A DNA stretch of 64,000 nucleotides from Brasenia schreberi. Its lineage: Eukaryota; Streptophyta; Magnoliopsida; Nymphaeales; Cabombaceae. Position numbers and translations under genes: made by a program. Every line of letters starts with the position of its first letter. Position 1 is the stretch's first letter. The DNA lies in NCBI GenBank assembly GCA_036023115.1, contig JAYKKT010000086.1:14585501-14649500 (forward strand), given 5' to 3'. Under the pieces are notes generated by a model. The model was not told the DNA's origin. It ran no database searches and saw only the letters and a program-made list of their open reading frames with translations. Positions 51,805 to 64,000 of the stretch are shown here, piece after piece.

Positions 51805-54800
51805 TGTAGACGCCGAAAGTTCCTCGCCTCTGGTTCTTAGGCTTCGAGCGAAGCTTTTCAAGTGTCTAAGTCCTCTTTTAAGCAAAAGGGTGTGCCAGCT
51901 AGCTTGCTTAAGCTAGCAAAGAAATGTTTTAAAATCTGACTTCTATCGTGGCGACTGTGAGCAAGCAAGCTCTTTTCATCGCAGACCTTCTTGCACCGAT
52001 GCGCAACGGTCAATCTGTACGCTTAGAAAATCGAGTTTTAGACATGATAACCTATGGAAAATGTTTGAGGTGCTCGATTCGGGCTTGATTTGTATGGTTT
52101 TTCAAGTTTTATTTTAAATGGACTTGTACGTGCCTATGTCTTCCTTTTTATCCCTTTTCGGGCCAACTAGGCGTGTGTACGCACACGTGACCTAAGTGGG
52201 GCGATTTTGAGCAGGAGTGTGGGGTTTTGCTTTGATGCAATATGCGTCCTAACTCGTGGTATGGCGTATATGCAATGCAAACTCACACTACTCCAAAGGG
52301 AAAACCCGAATTGAAAGACAATGCGGAAGGGAAATGACTTAATGTAAATTGCAAAAGGGAAATAAGACTATATCTTAAGAGCGGAATGGCTCAATTGTGC
52401 AAGTGTGTGCCATGTATATATGTAAAGACTATGCACACTGCAGAACCTTAAAACCCAAATCTTAAAGACATAGCCGAAAGGGAAATACTTATAATATATA
52501 TGGGCCCGAAGGTCGCCAACGTGTGCATGCGTGTTGTGTGTATATTGAAAGACAACTCATACGACTTGTAAATGAAACCCAAATATAATTGCAATATGGC
52601 CTTAACTAAGGTCTTGGGAGTAAGAGCGAAAGCTCAATGTGTGTGAGTGTAGAATTGAAGTACTACGCACACGACATGAAATTAAACCCAAATATAATTG
52701 CAATATGGCCTTAACTAAGGTCTTGGGAGTAGGAGCGAAAGCTCAATGTATGTGAGTGTAAAATTGAAATACTACACACACAACTTGAAGTAAAACACCC
52801 CAAAACGAAATTGCAATAGGCCCTTACTAGGGTCTTGAAAATAAGAGCGAAAGCTCAATGTGTGTGAGTGTGAAAATTGAAAGACAACACACACAACTAA
52901 AACAAAAACCCACGCAACTTAAATTATATACGTATAGCTATATCTTAAGGGCTGATTAGGCCCATGTGTGTGTCAAAATCGTGTGCAGCTAAGAGCAGAA
53001 TAGGCTGAAGTGCACGTGTGTATGGGTGTGCCAAACCATATTATTACAAGCGGGGGGAGACAACGCTCCATTATTACAACCCCGTATCAAATTTAATTAA
53101 GCATAAGCAAGTCTATAACAAGGACCGAGTTAGGCACTTATGTATAGCTGGTCCGGGTGTGACTTGCTTGCGCTTGGGCTGGTGAGTCACCTTGGGCTGC
53201 AAGAGGGAGCTCCTTGGAAGGACACGGCAAGGGAAGGTGCTGGCCGGATGGCAAAGGTACAGCGGGTGGGTGGCGCCTTGGCACTAGCCGAGTGATGGGG
53301 GCTGCCTTGGCTGGGGTAGGGTTGCTTAGGGCCGGTAAGGGGAGCTAATTGGGGTGCGTCACTAAGGCGTGGGGTAGGTCTTAGGGAGAGGTAAGCCTCG
53401 GTGTGTAAGTTAGGGGCTGTCTAAGGAAGGAGGAGGGACAGGTGGTGCAGTCGGGTGATGCTGGCCGAACGGATGGAAGGTGGCAGGTGGTGGCTAAGAA
53501 TGGAGGGGGAGTGAAGAAAAGGTGGCATTGAGAGGGGGGTACTAACCGAGATGAAGATTGGCTGAAGGGTGAAGGTGGCGGGTGTCAAGGTGCAACCGGG
53601 TGGAAGGTATGTTGTAGGTGCAGCCGGTGGCGTGGAGTGGAGCAGGCCGGATAATGGAGGTGGCATGGAGCGGAGCTGGATGGGTTCCAAGGGGGAAGCA
53701 GGTGAGAGAAGAGAGAAAGGGATGAGAGAGGAGAGGAAGGGCTGAATTGCCCAAGCATTTCATGCAAAACCCGCCCACTAGGGGGGGGGGGGTTTATAGG
53801 TTTTTGTGGCGTTGGTTTGGGCTGGTATTGGGGATGGTGGTTTGGGGGTATGGTGGTGGTGGTTAGGGGATATGGTGGGCTGGGTATTTAGGTGGGCCAG
53901 ATATTTATCTTAGGTGGTTTAGGGATATGGTGTGCTAGGGATTTAGGTGGGTTGGTTTAGTGGTTTAGGGCTTAGCTAGGTGGGTTGGGCTTAGGGTGAG
54001 GTTTAGTGGAGTGGGTTAGGTGTTTAGGCTAGGATTAGGGTGAGGTTAGGGGAATTAAGCTAGGATTAGGGAAGTGGGTTAGGTGATTAGAGAAGGATTA
54101 GGGAAGTGGGTTAGGTGATTAGGCTAGGATTAGGTCGGGATTAGGGAGAAATGGCTAGGTAAAGGGGATTAGGCTTATGATTAGGGTTAGGAGCATCCCT
54201 TTGCATGGCCCATTGACCTAGTTGCATCAAGTTGGTGTAGCCCTAGGTTAGGTATAGGTGCATACAAGCTTAAACCCACACTCATTAGACTAACCCATAT
54301 GATTAACCCAAAACTTGACACACAAGTCAAGCTTAACACATTTTACTCATATCTTATCCTCCCCATTCTCTCTCATACCCAAGATTCCCACGTGATTTTC
54401 TTGTGGGCCCCACCTCTATTTATGAGAAGGTGATGTGGGCCATGGATGTGGATAATGGATTGGATCTTTGGATCCAAATCCACATACATGTTTGGATTGG
54501 GATCTGGATATATATGGTCCAGATCCGATCCAAATCTGGTTTCTGACTCCTCCAGGGTATGTTCGACACGAACGGTTTGTGCGGGGCCTGATATCATCAG
54601 TACTCCGTCTTGCGTTGGGTCTTCGCCAACATTGTCGCCCGCTTCTGTTTTCACCTTTCGGAGATAATTTCAAGCAGTTCATTGATAACAGGGGCTTGGA
54701 TGTTCGAGATTCTGGGGATGAATCTAATACGAGAGTTGATGTGTCGGGCTCGACATGTGCTCCTGTTCCGGGCTCTCTTTCGCTCTCCTAGTCCTACTTT

Positions 54801-55010
54801 CATCATGCCAAGTCGCTTTGTGGGGTTTCAAAATATCTTTTAAAAGGTTTTAAAACTATATTATACATATTTTAAAATATATATAGTTTAAATATATGTA
54901 CAGGGTTTGCCTGGAAGGCTCTTGAGTTTCCAGACTCAAAATAGCCCTTTGGGGCAACTTTTACAAAACCAGGTGTTTTGGGCAAATCGTGGGATGTTGG
55001 GGTGTTTACA
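51805..55010 (-). repeat. Element I 5' LTR
   Basis: A full 3206-bp LTR from TGTAGACGCCG to GGTGTTTACA. It contains the U5 module (51888-52025), GAGC hairpin repeats (52380-52890), the GTAATAA-GGAG-CTCC block (53040-53085), a 12-G run (53780-53791), a TTTAGG-rich leader (53800-54190) and a TATA-like box CATAAATAG at 54416-54424. The sequence right of 55010 (GAGTGGTCC) belongs to the H LTR. Confidence 0.9.
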
Positions 55011-55638
55011 GAGTGGTCCCCCTTTGGTCAGCCATGGACTAGCCCCATGTGGGTTGTTGGTGGTTTGAATCAAGTGCACTTTACCATGGTCGGCTAAGTG
55101 CTTAGGCCTCCAAGTTCAATTGGCCGGTCTTCAATTTGATATGACTCCTTTAGTTGGCTCTTTCCCTTCAATCAAAGTTAGGTAAGAATGACATGTGATG
55201 TTTAACCTAAAGATGTGGGGTAGATAAGGCTAGGAAAGCTTGGTCAAGTCAAGATATTTGGTTCAAACTCAGTTAGGCTTCATGTTTAATTCAATCAAAT
55301 CAAGTTTAGGATTTAATTGAATTTGACTGGGTTTGATGAGGCCGTCCACTTGATTTGATCTTGGATGAAGATGTGTATTGACTTGATCTACTCCCTTGCT
55401 TCCCGACTTGTCCTTCGTGAACTTGATCCTGGCTTGAAGCGGGCCCCACTGTCATCCAAACTTCTGTCGGATTCACTCAAATCTTTTGGACCGTATCCTT
55501 TGAACTTTAATTTGAAACCTTTTAAAATCTTTATTTTAAAGATTTTAAATTTTCATTTTAAAGCCAAAAGATTTTTAAAACAAGTCAGCTTTCAAAATTG
55601 GGAGTGTTTTTCAAAAAATTTTATTTAGGGTGTTTACA
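55011..55638 (-). repeat. Element H 3' LTR, U3-proximal part
   Basis: Continues the LTR interrupted at 44499 and ends GGGTGTTTACA at 55638 next to the PPT. About 100 bases spanning the expected TATA box are missing at the junction, judged against LTR F. An 87-codon ORF at 55365-55628 is chance. Confidence 0.7.
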
Positions 55639-56668
55639 GATGCCCCTCTTTGGCATTAATCCAAATTTATTTGGATAATGTCAAAGAATAAAACATCCTT
55701 TTTTATTTACTTCCCAAATTATCTTGAGAATATAAATCGTCCTTCATTTAATAAAGCTCGTTCCTTGGATCATAGAAGAGGGGATTTTAGCCAAAGGAGA
55801 CTTGACCCATGCTGAGTGCTAGTCATAAACATGATCATGCATAGCTGACTTAGGATGTATGTATGCATGGTGTGTGATGCAAATGAAGTGTGAAGTTTAG
55901 AGACCCGTTTAGGAGATGGATGAGCTTGAAGAGAAGCCCATGAAGGCCGACATGTCCCTAAGTAAGATAATCTCATGTCGTTTGACATTTCGGGTTTTCA
56001 AAATTTGTTTTCAAAAGGGAACTCCTTTTATTTTCTATCAAAAGGACTTCAATTTTTCATATTTTCCCTCATTTGGGTTTCAATACTCACTACTTAGCAG
56101 AGGTTTGTATAAAATTTTGAAAAATATTTCAAAATTTCATTTCCTACATAACAAAGTCTAATTCTCAAACAAAATGAGAACCAAATAAGTAGATTTTATT
56201 CCTACTTTAGGATTTTCATGGATAAACCTTTCAATATAGGGATAATTTGTAGGGATTTGGGAAAGAGTTATCATGGTCCCTTCTGAAGCATCCCGTGGTT
56301 TAAGGCAAAGAGATGAAAAATTGCTCTTTTGAGCTTTAACTTTTTCTTTTCTATCAATAGGGAGGGCCTCTTTTTTTCTTTTTGAGAAAGAGTTATCATG
56401 GTCCCCTCATTTTGTATTCCCTCTTTTTTTCTTTTTTTTCATTCAAAGAGAAGACCTCTTTTAGAGGAATTTTTGTATTCCTATTTCTATTTGAAAGGAA
56501 GACCTCTTTATGGAGGAGTTTTTGTATTCTCTTTTTCCTTTTGAATCTTGCCAATTTTCCTTTTTGGGAGAGAAGTAAAATGGGAGGAAACTTATCACTT
56601 TGGCTACTCGATTAAACAAAGTGGGAGACCCATTTTAAAAATCTTTTCAAAAGAATTTAACATAGACC
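55639..56668 (-). other. Element H PPT and 3' non-coding region
   Basis: The PPT complement is at 55639-55655. The pre-PPT palindrome lies at 55648-55686, with one extra T in one arm. A decayed form of the CCACGG hairpin lies at 56271-56297, with TCCCTTCTGAAGC fully kept. GAAAGAGTTATCATGGTCCC occurs twice (56261 and 56385), a small local duplication. T-rich simple sequence follows. Confidence 0.6.
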
Positions 56669-59600
56669 CTAGATATGATATTTTTTCAAATATTGGGCAT
56701 TTATAGGGTCTACTAAATTTCTACCCTTGACATCAATTAACCAATATGCATTGTTGGTGGTTGTTCCCCTTACAACATAAGGACCATCCCACTTAGGCCA
56801 CCACTTTCCAAGTGGATGTGTGCCACGATGGTGGATGATTTTCAATACAAGGTCTCCTACTTTGAATTGGCAAGCCTTCATATGCTTTTCATAATGCTTA
56901 GCTATCCTTTGCCGGTATCTATGTGCATGATCCATAGCAAGGAGCCTTTTCTCATCTAATAAATCAAGCTCAACCATTCTAGCATGTTGTAAAGTCTCTA
57001 GGGGTAGGTCGAGTGCAAGTGATATATGAAATGAATGCAATTTGGTATGAATGGGAAGTATGGCATTTGTACCATAGACCAACTCGAATAGTGTGGCATT
57101 GGTGGGTGTTCGGATGGAAGTTCTATAAGCCCATAAGGCTTCATCAGGTTTCTTATGTCATGTCCAATCATTTTCTAAGGTTTTCTCAATAATACTTATG
57201 AGAGTTTTGTTCGTGGCTTCGGCATGGCCGTTGCCTTGAGGGTAGTAGGGTGATGAGAAGTGTTGAGTTATGCCATAGGTATTACATAACTTTTCCATCT
57301 TCTCATTCTTGAAAGGTATGCCATTATCTTACACTAGGTCTCTTCAAACTACAAATCGAGCAAAGATATTTTTCTTAATGAATGCCACTACATGTTGTCC
57401 TTAGACATTAGCCAAGGAGGTAGCTTCAACTCATTTAGAAAAATATTCAGTAGCTCCTAAGATGAACCTATGTCCATTCGATGCAATTGGGGAGATGGGT
57501 CCTATGATGTCAAATGCCCACATGGTGAAGGGCCATGGGTTCACAATGGAATGCAATGTGGATGATGGGATATGAATGGCATGTCCACGTACTTGACATT
57601 GATGACATTTTCTAACATGATCATGGCAATCTTGCTTAAGGGTGGACCAAAAATAACCAGCCCTAAGTATTTTCATGCCATCATATTTGCATTGACATGG
57701 CCTCCACATTCTCCATTGTGGAACTCATGCATTATAGTCCTAGCCTCATCAAGGTCTACACATCTCAACAAGATACCGGTAAAACTCTTTTTGTAAAGAA
57801 CCCCTCCCAAAATCACATATCGGGTTGAAATTTTTCAAGTAAAAGCTTTATCCTTAAAAGAAGCAAATTCTGGAAATCCTCCATTTTCTAAAAAGTTTTT
57901 AATATTTTGAAACCAAGGTTTTTCAATGGGATTTTGGTCATTTTGGAAAATCTCCAAATTGTGGGTAGATGGATTGAGTGAGTCGCAAATTTCTAAGGAT
58001 CGAGTTCCCATGGTGGGGTCGATTCTTAGAGATGAGCCTAGGGATGAGAGGGCATTTGCTATGGTATTGTCCTCTTTACCTATGTGTCTAAGTGTGCATG
58101 ATTTGAAGGAATGGACCAATTCAGTGGCCAATTCATGGTATGGTATGAGTTTTTCATTTTTGACTTGCCAAATTTTTGAAACTTGGTTTATAACAAGTAT
58201 AGAATCTCCGAAGACTTCAATACATGATGTCCCTAGATTTTTGAAAATTTTTAGGTCTTGTATGAGTGCTTTATATTCAGTCACATTATTTGAGCATGAA
58301 AAATCTAGTCGAATGGCAATTGGGATTTCTCCATTTTCAATGAATATGAGGATGATTCCCACACCTACCCCTTATTGATTCTTTGCCCCATCAAAATACA
58401 TTCTCCATACTTATCTTCATTAAAACAATTTGCTAAAACATGGTTTTGAAATTCATTGGCAAAGATGTCTTCATCATGCATTTCATCAAGTATGAGATTT
58501 GTATCTTCAAGAGGCAATTTAGCCACATGATCGGCAAGGGCTTGTCCCTTAATGGAGTTTTCATGATAAAATTTAAGATCATACTCTATTAAGAGGAGCT
58601 GCGATTTACCTAGCCTACCCATTAGGATAGGTTTTTCAAACAAGTGCTTGATTGGATCAAGCTTAGACACTATCCAAATTCTTTTGGCAAGCCCATACCA
58701 AGGCCAAGCACGTTTTCTCCATGGCTTGATAATTTCTTTCATATGCCAATAGAGTTTTAGAAATGTAATAAATAGCATACTTATTAAGACTATCATCCTC
58801 ATATTGAGCAAGTAAAGCACCCAATGCATTCATATGAATGGAAATGTAGAGCAATAAAGGTTTTCCTTGCTTTGGAGGTTTTAAAATCGGAGGATTTACC
58901 AAATAAGTTTTCAATCTTTTAAAAGCTTTTTGACAATCGGCATCACATTCAAATTTAATGCCTTTTCTCAAAAGCCTATTGAAAGGTTCGCATCTTATTG
59001 CTAAATTAGAGATGAATCTCCTAATTGCTTGGAGTCAACCTTGAAGGCTTCGGATTTGGGTCAAATTGGAAGGTGGAGGCATGTCTATGATGGCTCGACA
59101 CTTAGAGGGGTCGACTTCTATGCCCCTTTGGCTTACCATGAACCCTAAAGGTTTTTCCGATTTCACTCCAAAAACACATTTTTGAGGGTTTAGCTTTACT
59201 TTATAAAGCCTACATCTTTCAAAAACCTTTTGCAAAGATTCTATGTGTGTGCGTCGGGTTTTTCATTTTACCAAAAGATCATCCACATATACTTCCAAGA
59301 GCTCATGGATTTGATCATGAAAAATTGTAGTCATGGCTCTTTGGTATGCGGCTCCGGTATTTTTCAAACCAAGTGGCATAACCGTGTAACAGTATGTACC
59401 CCAAGGTGTACTAAAAGTAGTTTTTGCTTGATCTTTTGGTGCTAACTTGATTTGATTATAACCTGAATAGCCATCCATAAAAGAAAACATTTCATGATTT
59501 AAAGTGCTATCCACTATCAAATCAATGTTTGAAAGAGAGAAATTATCTTTTGGAGTGGCTTTGTTCAAATTTCTAAAATCAATGCAAATTCGAATTTTTT

Positions 59601-60480
59601 CATTGGATTTTCGAACCACAATAATATTTAAAAGTCATTCCTCATAATAAGCAATGGGTTTTATAAATCCGGCTTTTAAAAGATCTTCTAAACCCTCTTT
59701 CACTTAGGAGTGGACATCGGGATGGATTTTTCTAAGCTTTTGTTTTACGGGTTTTTGCATTGGGTTCTAAGGAGAGATGATGTTCTATGATTCTTGGGTC
59801 TAGACCCTGCATGTCTTCATAGGTCCATGCAAATACATCCACATAAGATCTCAAAAATGCAATGAATGATGCTCTTTCATGCTCGTGCAAATATGCACCT
59901 ATGTTGATACACTTTGGGTTAGACTCACTCCCTAGGTTGATTTTTAGAAAATCTCCTCCTACAGAATTTGAAGGTTTTTCTAAGTCAAGGATTTTATGAA
60001 ATTCGGGAAGCTCGAAGGCTTGATCTTCCTCATGGAGGAGGGGAACTTCCTCCTTGCTTTAATCATTCTCAAGCACTTTAATGTCTAAAGAAGTGTTAGG
60101 CAAGAGAGTTGGATTGTGAAAGATGAACTTGGATTATTTTGGTTTGAGAATATATACAAGTTTGGAATAACTCGAAAATGGGCTTTATACATGGCCAATA
60201 TTTTTGGAATTTTCAAAATTTTCAAAATTTTCAATTTTTTTGTCTTTTTCAAAGCAAATGCTGGAAGGATGAATATAAAAGACTTTCTTTTTGAGATTTT
60301 TCAATTTTTCAATTTTTTGGCTTTTTCTAAACAAAGGCTAGGAGAATGAACATAAACAACTTTCTTTTTGGAATTTTTAGGTTTTTTAAATGTTTTTGGA
60401 TTTTGAAAATTTCAATTTTTTTTTGGGTTTTCCAAATATATAATTTTTTTGGATTTTTTTTCTTGAAAGGGTTCTTCCAT
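56669..60480 (-). pseudogene. Broken pol of element H
   Basis: All pol domains are present in order but broken: N-terminal Lys-rich region (60480-60120), RT (about 59760-59030; RICIDFRNLNK, FMDGYSGYNQI, YVDD near 59280), Ty3-type RNase H (58971-58480, again LYIS at the first catalytic position), archaeal-type RNase H (58380-57990), integrase zinc finger and core (57720-57180) and C-terminus ending KKYHI at 56669. Stops and frameshifts lie between most of these blocks. Confidence 0.88.
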
Positions 60481-60506
60481 CAAACCTACAAAGAAAACAC
60501 CATGAA

Positions 60507-63462
60507 TTAGACTCTAAACAAGAGGTCTAAGCCATAGGTTTCGGTGTTAGTGGGTTCTAGGGCACCTTTAACCCAAGTGGTCTTAGGTGGTGGCTCAAGG
60601 GGTATGGATGGGATGAATCCCAATCCATGTCGATTTGGATTTGGATTTGGTGTAGGTAGGATGGGTTTTATCTTACCTTGGTTCTTGGCTCCTAAACCTT
60701 GGTAAGGTGTGTATCCCATATTCAACATCATATTCCAAGGCTTCTTAAGTTTTGAAAATTTTGTGTAGAGTGAATGGCCTTGGAATACGATATCGTCCAT
60801 ATCATAGATGTACACACAACTAGGCTTGGATGGGATTTTGTGGTTAGGAGCTAGGGATGGCTTGGGCTTTCCTAGAACACACACGACCTTAGGTTGGGAT
60901 GTTGAAGGCGACTTGAGCTTCCCTAGAGGATGGGTGGTTGTAGGGGAGGATGACTCCATGGTTTTGGGTTTGCCTAGGAGGTGGACGACTCCTAGGTGGT
61001 GGTTGACTAAGGGTGGATGAGGTGTAATCTCTTTATTAAATGGGTGACTTAATGTGCAAGGAAAATTTCGGATTCCCTTAAGTTGGGGATGATCTTCTCC
61101 AAGAATCACCACTACCTGGTTTTTCCACGGGATTTTCACACACTTGTAAAAGGTCGAAGGCACGGCCCGGAGACTATGAATCCATGGCCTTCCTAGTAAT
61201 AGGTTGTAATTGAGGTTATGTCTAAGACATGAAACAACCCCGTGTGTTAAATATCCCCAACTTTCATGGGCAATTATACGACTCCTAAGGGATGAGATGC
61301 ATTGCCATCGTATCCAGTGACAACAATGTAACTTGGCTCTAGCCTTGACATGGTAACTCCTACTTGAAAGGCTACGTGCAATGGAAGGATGTTTAGACCT
61401 CCTCCCCCATCGACCAAGCACTTTTCCAAAGTGTGGTGATTCAAAACCACCTCTATATGCAAGGCTTGGTTATGGGTCATATATGGTCTCTCCAATTCAT
61501 CCTCCGTGAACATGATGGGAGCCTTAGTACATATTGGGGAGACCAAGAAGGATAAGGACTCGAGAGTGATCGATGGGTTAACCTTGGCCCTTTCTAAGAT
61601 CCCTTCTAAAACTTGTCTAAGTCTAGGTGAGGTCTAGATCAACTCTAGGATAGACATGTTTATGAGAATTTTTGAAATGTGAAATTCAAAATCATAAGGG
61701 TTAACACTACGTTTTTACCTTTGTCCATGTCATGCGATGCATTAGGGATGTATGCTTTTGAAGCGCCGGGTAAAACGACCACTTCCTTGCTGGGATTCTT
61801 AGCTAAATATGGGGTTGATATATCCTTCTAGACCTAGTCACCTCACACACACCTTCCCTAAGGCTCGCCCCTATCTTGGCTCTATTTGATGCTTTGAATC
61901 ACCATGAATCTCTAATAAGACTCCAGTCAGGGGCGAAACTGTAACCGCTCCCCAAATCACTATTTGCTTGGCTTTTTTTTATTAAGATAGAAGGTAGTGT
62001 GTGGCAAGCAACATGTATCATATGCAATGCATGCTCCATTCCACGAGCCTTGAGTGGGAGAAGGCATACCTCTTTTTCCTTCCCGCTTGTGATTGCATGA
62101 TTTGGGAAGGGTTCCTTTAAGACCACTTGGGAAGGCTCCGGTTCTTCCATGACGTGGAGTCTTCCTTGCTCAATCAAGTCTTCGATTTTATTTAAAAGTA
62201 TAAAATATTTATTCGTATCATGGACTTTGAGCCTATGATACTTACAAAATTTATTCAAAAAATTTTTCTTAGGGGGTGTCCCTTCGGGAAGAGCAGGGAG
62301 AGTGACCAATCCTTCGGATAGAATGAGGTCTAGGACTTCCATGATGGGTTGTCCTAATTGAGTGAATTCTCTCATTTTGAAATTCCTTTGAGGTTTTTTT
62401 ACATGTTTTCGTTTAAAATTTTTGGAAGGTCTAGCAGGGCTTGTTTCCATACGGACATTTGCAATCTTTTGGGGTTTTGCCCCATTGTCCGATATGGGGG
62501 GCCCATATGCCCCTTGTTTTTTGAAACAATTTTTTTTTTTAAATTTCTCCCCTTCCATAAGTCTTCGTAAACCCATTTTTTCAAATTGGCTTCTAAGAGC
62601 GAAGCCTTTTTTATAAGTTTTTGGAAGTTTGAAATCTCATGAAAGGAGAGAAGAGCTTTTAGATTAGTTCTAAAATTTTTAAGGATGAGCATCACAGCCA
62701 TCCTTCAGAGATGGGCTCCCTTACTTGCCCTAGGAGCGACCTCCATCTAACGATGAATGCATGTGCATTCTCGTTAGGGGCTTGTTTGGTGTCCCTCAAG
62801 GTGTTCAAAGTAGGGGTGACTTCCATGTTATGAGAAAAATATTGCATGAAACAATTCGCCAACTCCTCGAAGGTGACGAATTGGCTGAGGTCATAGGAAG
62901 CCAACCACTTAGAAGCGTTTCTCTTGAGGGAGAGGGAGAACCAATAAACCCATTTTGATGAATCCTTCTTCTTTTTGTAAGCCCTTCGGGAAAAGAGTTG
63001 AAGGTGGGATCTAGGATCCCCACTTCCATCATACCAATAGAAATTCAATATGTCATCGTCACTATTGATTTGATAATCGGATGGTAGAAAATCCAATAGT
63101 GCATATGATATTTTTTCCTTGATTTAGCCTTTTAGCAATTGTTGCAAGGCCTTTCTATCTTTCATGGTGAAGGATTTAGGTTCTCGTTCCTCCTCTAATC
63201 TAGAGGTCACTTTGGGTTTCCTTGAATGCGAGGGTTTTTTATGAGTCCTTGTTTGTTTCCCATGAGAAGAGCATGATTTGACCGCTTCGGCCTCTTGGCT
63301 TAAGGCGGCGACCTTCTCTCCTATGAGTTTGAGATCCCTTTTTAGGGAAACAAGCGAATCTTCCTAGTTTTTGCAATACATTTTTGAAAACTTTTTCGAA
63401 ATGTGACTTGATGAGCACGAAGCCCGGCTCGACACTTCACATGATCCTTCCGAACTAGACAT
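60507..63462 (-). pseudogene. Broken gag-protease of element H
   Basis: Starts MSSSEGSCEVSS at 63462. The Gag core is at 63096-62692, and the knuckle CKYHRLKVHDTNKY has lost its last Cys. Protease LVDGGGGLN is near 61405. A G-patch-like segment NMGYTPYQGLGAKNQGK (near 60715) keeps the full G-patch glycines better than B. The end is ETYGLDLLFRV at 60507. Several stops and frameshifts break the frame (near 63370, 63127, 62692, 61900-61550 and 61420-61250). Confidence 0.85.
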
Positions 63463-63576
63463 GCTTGATATGCTTGAGATATGTAAAAACCTGTGCATAA
63501 GGGAGGTATTAACACCAAAGTTTTGAAAGATTGGAGTTTAAAAAATCACCTAGCCTTGGAATCTCAAAAGACTCGA

Positions 63577-63594
63577 GTCCCACCGAGTGTGCCA
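63577..63594 (-). other. Primer binding site, element H
   Basis: In sense orientation TGGCACACTC-GGTGGGAC, five bases inside the LTR edge at 63599. Confidence 0.8.
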
Positions 63595-63598
63595 ATTC

Positions 63599-64000
63599 TG
63601 TAGATATAAAATTTTCACTCCAAGCCTATGTAGAGACTTAGCAATCCGTTCAATTCTACTTCATGCGTGAGCATGCCAACTAGTTTTTAAAAATTAACAA
63701 AATTATGAATCCAACTTGCCGATTATGGATAAGCGGGCTTTTGCTTTAGCCCTTCTTAAACCGATGCTCAAGGGTCAGCCAAAGCACTTTAAGAATTTCA
63801 AATGAGCTAGTGATATTTAAAATTCATGAGAAAATAGGGTGTTGAAAATGATAAACTAGTGTACTTGGTTTTCAAGTTCAAAACTCACAAGTTCTGAAAC
63901 TGGTTCTATTTTGAGGACTTGTTTCTCAAATTATTTTGAGTGACTTAGAAACCTCTAAAATTCATCAAAATTTTACAGGATAGAGCCTAAAATGTGCATA
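63599..64000 (-). repeat. Element H 5' LTR (runs out of window)
   Basis: TGTAGATATAAAATTTTCAC edge and U5 module (63660-63795), matching 43116 onward. Only the U5-proximal 402 bases are inside the window. Confidence 0.85.

Larger units (their letters stand above)
44500..55010 (-). mobile_element. Element I: deletion derivative related to B
   Basis: 5' LTR (51805-55010) is complete at 3206 bp. The internal region (46832-51804) has a PBS, a broken gag-protease, and a pol reduced to its first about 100 codons joined to the integrase C-terminus. The 3' LTR (44500-46831) lacks about 0.9 kb of its U5 end. LTR and gene sequences are clearly of the same family as B, but the two LTRs differ at many more sites than those of B. 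It cannot be autonomous. Confidence 0.85.
43116..64000 (-). mobile_element. Element H: old Tat-type Ty3/gypsy retrotransposon, interrupted by I
   Basis: Order on the - strand: 5' LTR (from 63599, running out of the window), PBS (63577-63594), broken gag-protease (63462-60507), broken pol (60480-56669), non-coding region, PPT (55639-55655) and 3' LTR (55638-55011 plus 44499-43116). The 3' LTR is split by element I. All genes have stops or frameshifts. It is inserted in LTR F after CCATC (43111-43115); the matching duplication would be outside the window. Confidence 0.8.

Noticed and set aside
1..64000. Host protein genes, tRNA or rRNA genes, CRISPR arrays
   Set aside because: None was recognised. 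Every long frame belongs to a retroelement. Tandem arrays present are LTR minisatellites without spacer/repeat alternation.

Overview
This window is plant DNA made almost entirely of nested retrotransposons. I found no host gene, tRNA, rRNA or CRISPR array. The dominant elements are Ty3/gypsy retrotransposons of the plant Tat type. The evidence is a plant-type Gag with a C-x2-H-x4-H-x4-C knuckle, a separate pol frame carrying RT, a degenerate Ty3-type RNase H, an additional archaeal-type RNase H and an HHCC/DD35E integrase, and LTRs of 2-3.2 kb. A broken RTE-type LINE and a probable Tekay/Del-like solo LTR are also present. This fits repeat-rich intergenic DNA of a large-genome seed plant, probably an angiosperm; the species cannot be told from the sequence.

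Layout, left to right. 1-2553 is the 3' part of a family-A LTR on the + strand. 2554-6237 holds two family-D LTRs in inverted orientation around a gag remnant and unassigned DNA. 6238-17383 is element A (+ strand): a 5' LTR interrupted by a long solo LTR, a broken gag, a broken pol and a 3' LTR. Element B (17384-31769, - strand) sits in the 3' LTR of A. B is the one complete element: two 3.2-kb LTRs about 99.5% identical by eye, a 5-bp target duplication GGAGC, PBS, PPT, an intact gag-protease ORF and an intact pol ORF. To the right of B, the remnant of A's LTR runs abruptly into an integrase fragment of another + strand element (C, 31804-35600). After that come a family-D LTR (- strand) and an RTE LINE remnant (36700-38575).

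38837-64000 is a second nest, all on the - strand. An old LTR (F) is interrupted by a solo LTR (G, TSD TATGG) and by element H, which runs off the window. The 3' LTR of H is interrupted by element I, which is related to B but has lost RT, RNase H and most of integrase. H and I carry only broken genes. By nesting and decay, B is youngest, I is intermediate, and A, C, H and D are old.

The most interesting signal is non-coding. Families that differ in most of their LTR sequence share the same sense-strand structures: a TATA box inside an inverted repeat, repeated GAGC...GCTC hairpins, a three-hairpin U5 module with compensatory changes, a PBS-like copy just downstream of that module and about 80 nt inside the LTR end, a conserved hairpin between pol and the 3' LTR, and a palindrome that runs into the polypurine tract. 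Together these look like a conserved RNA-level control system for packaging, priming or expression in this lineage. All comparisons were made by eye, and no alignment or folding program was run.
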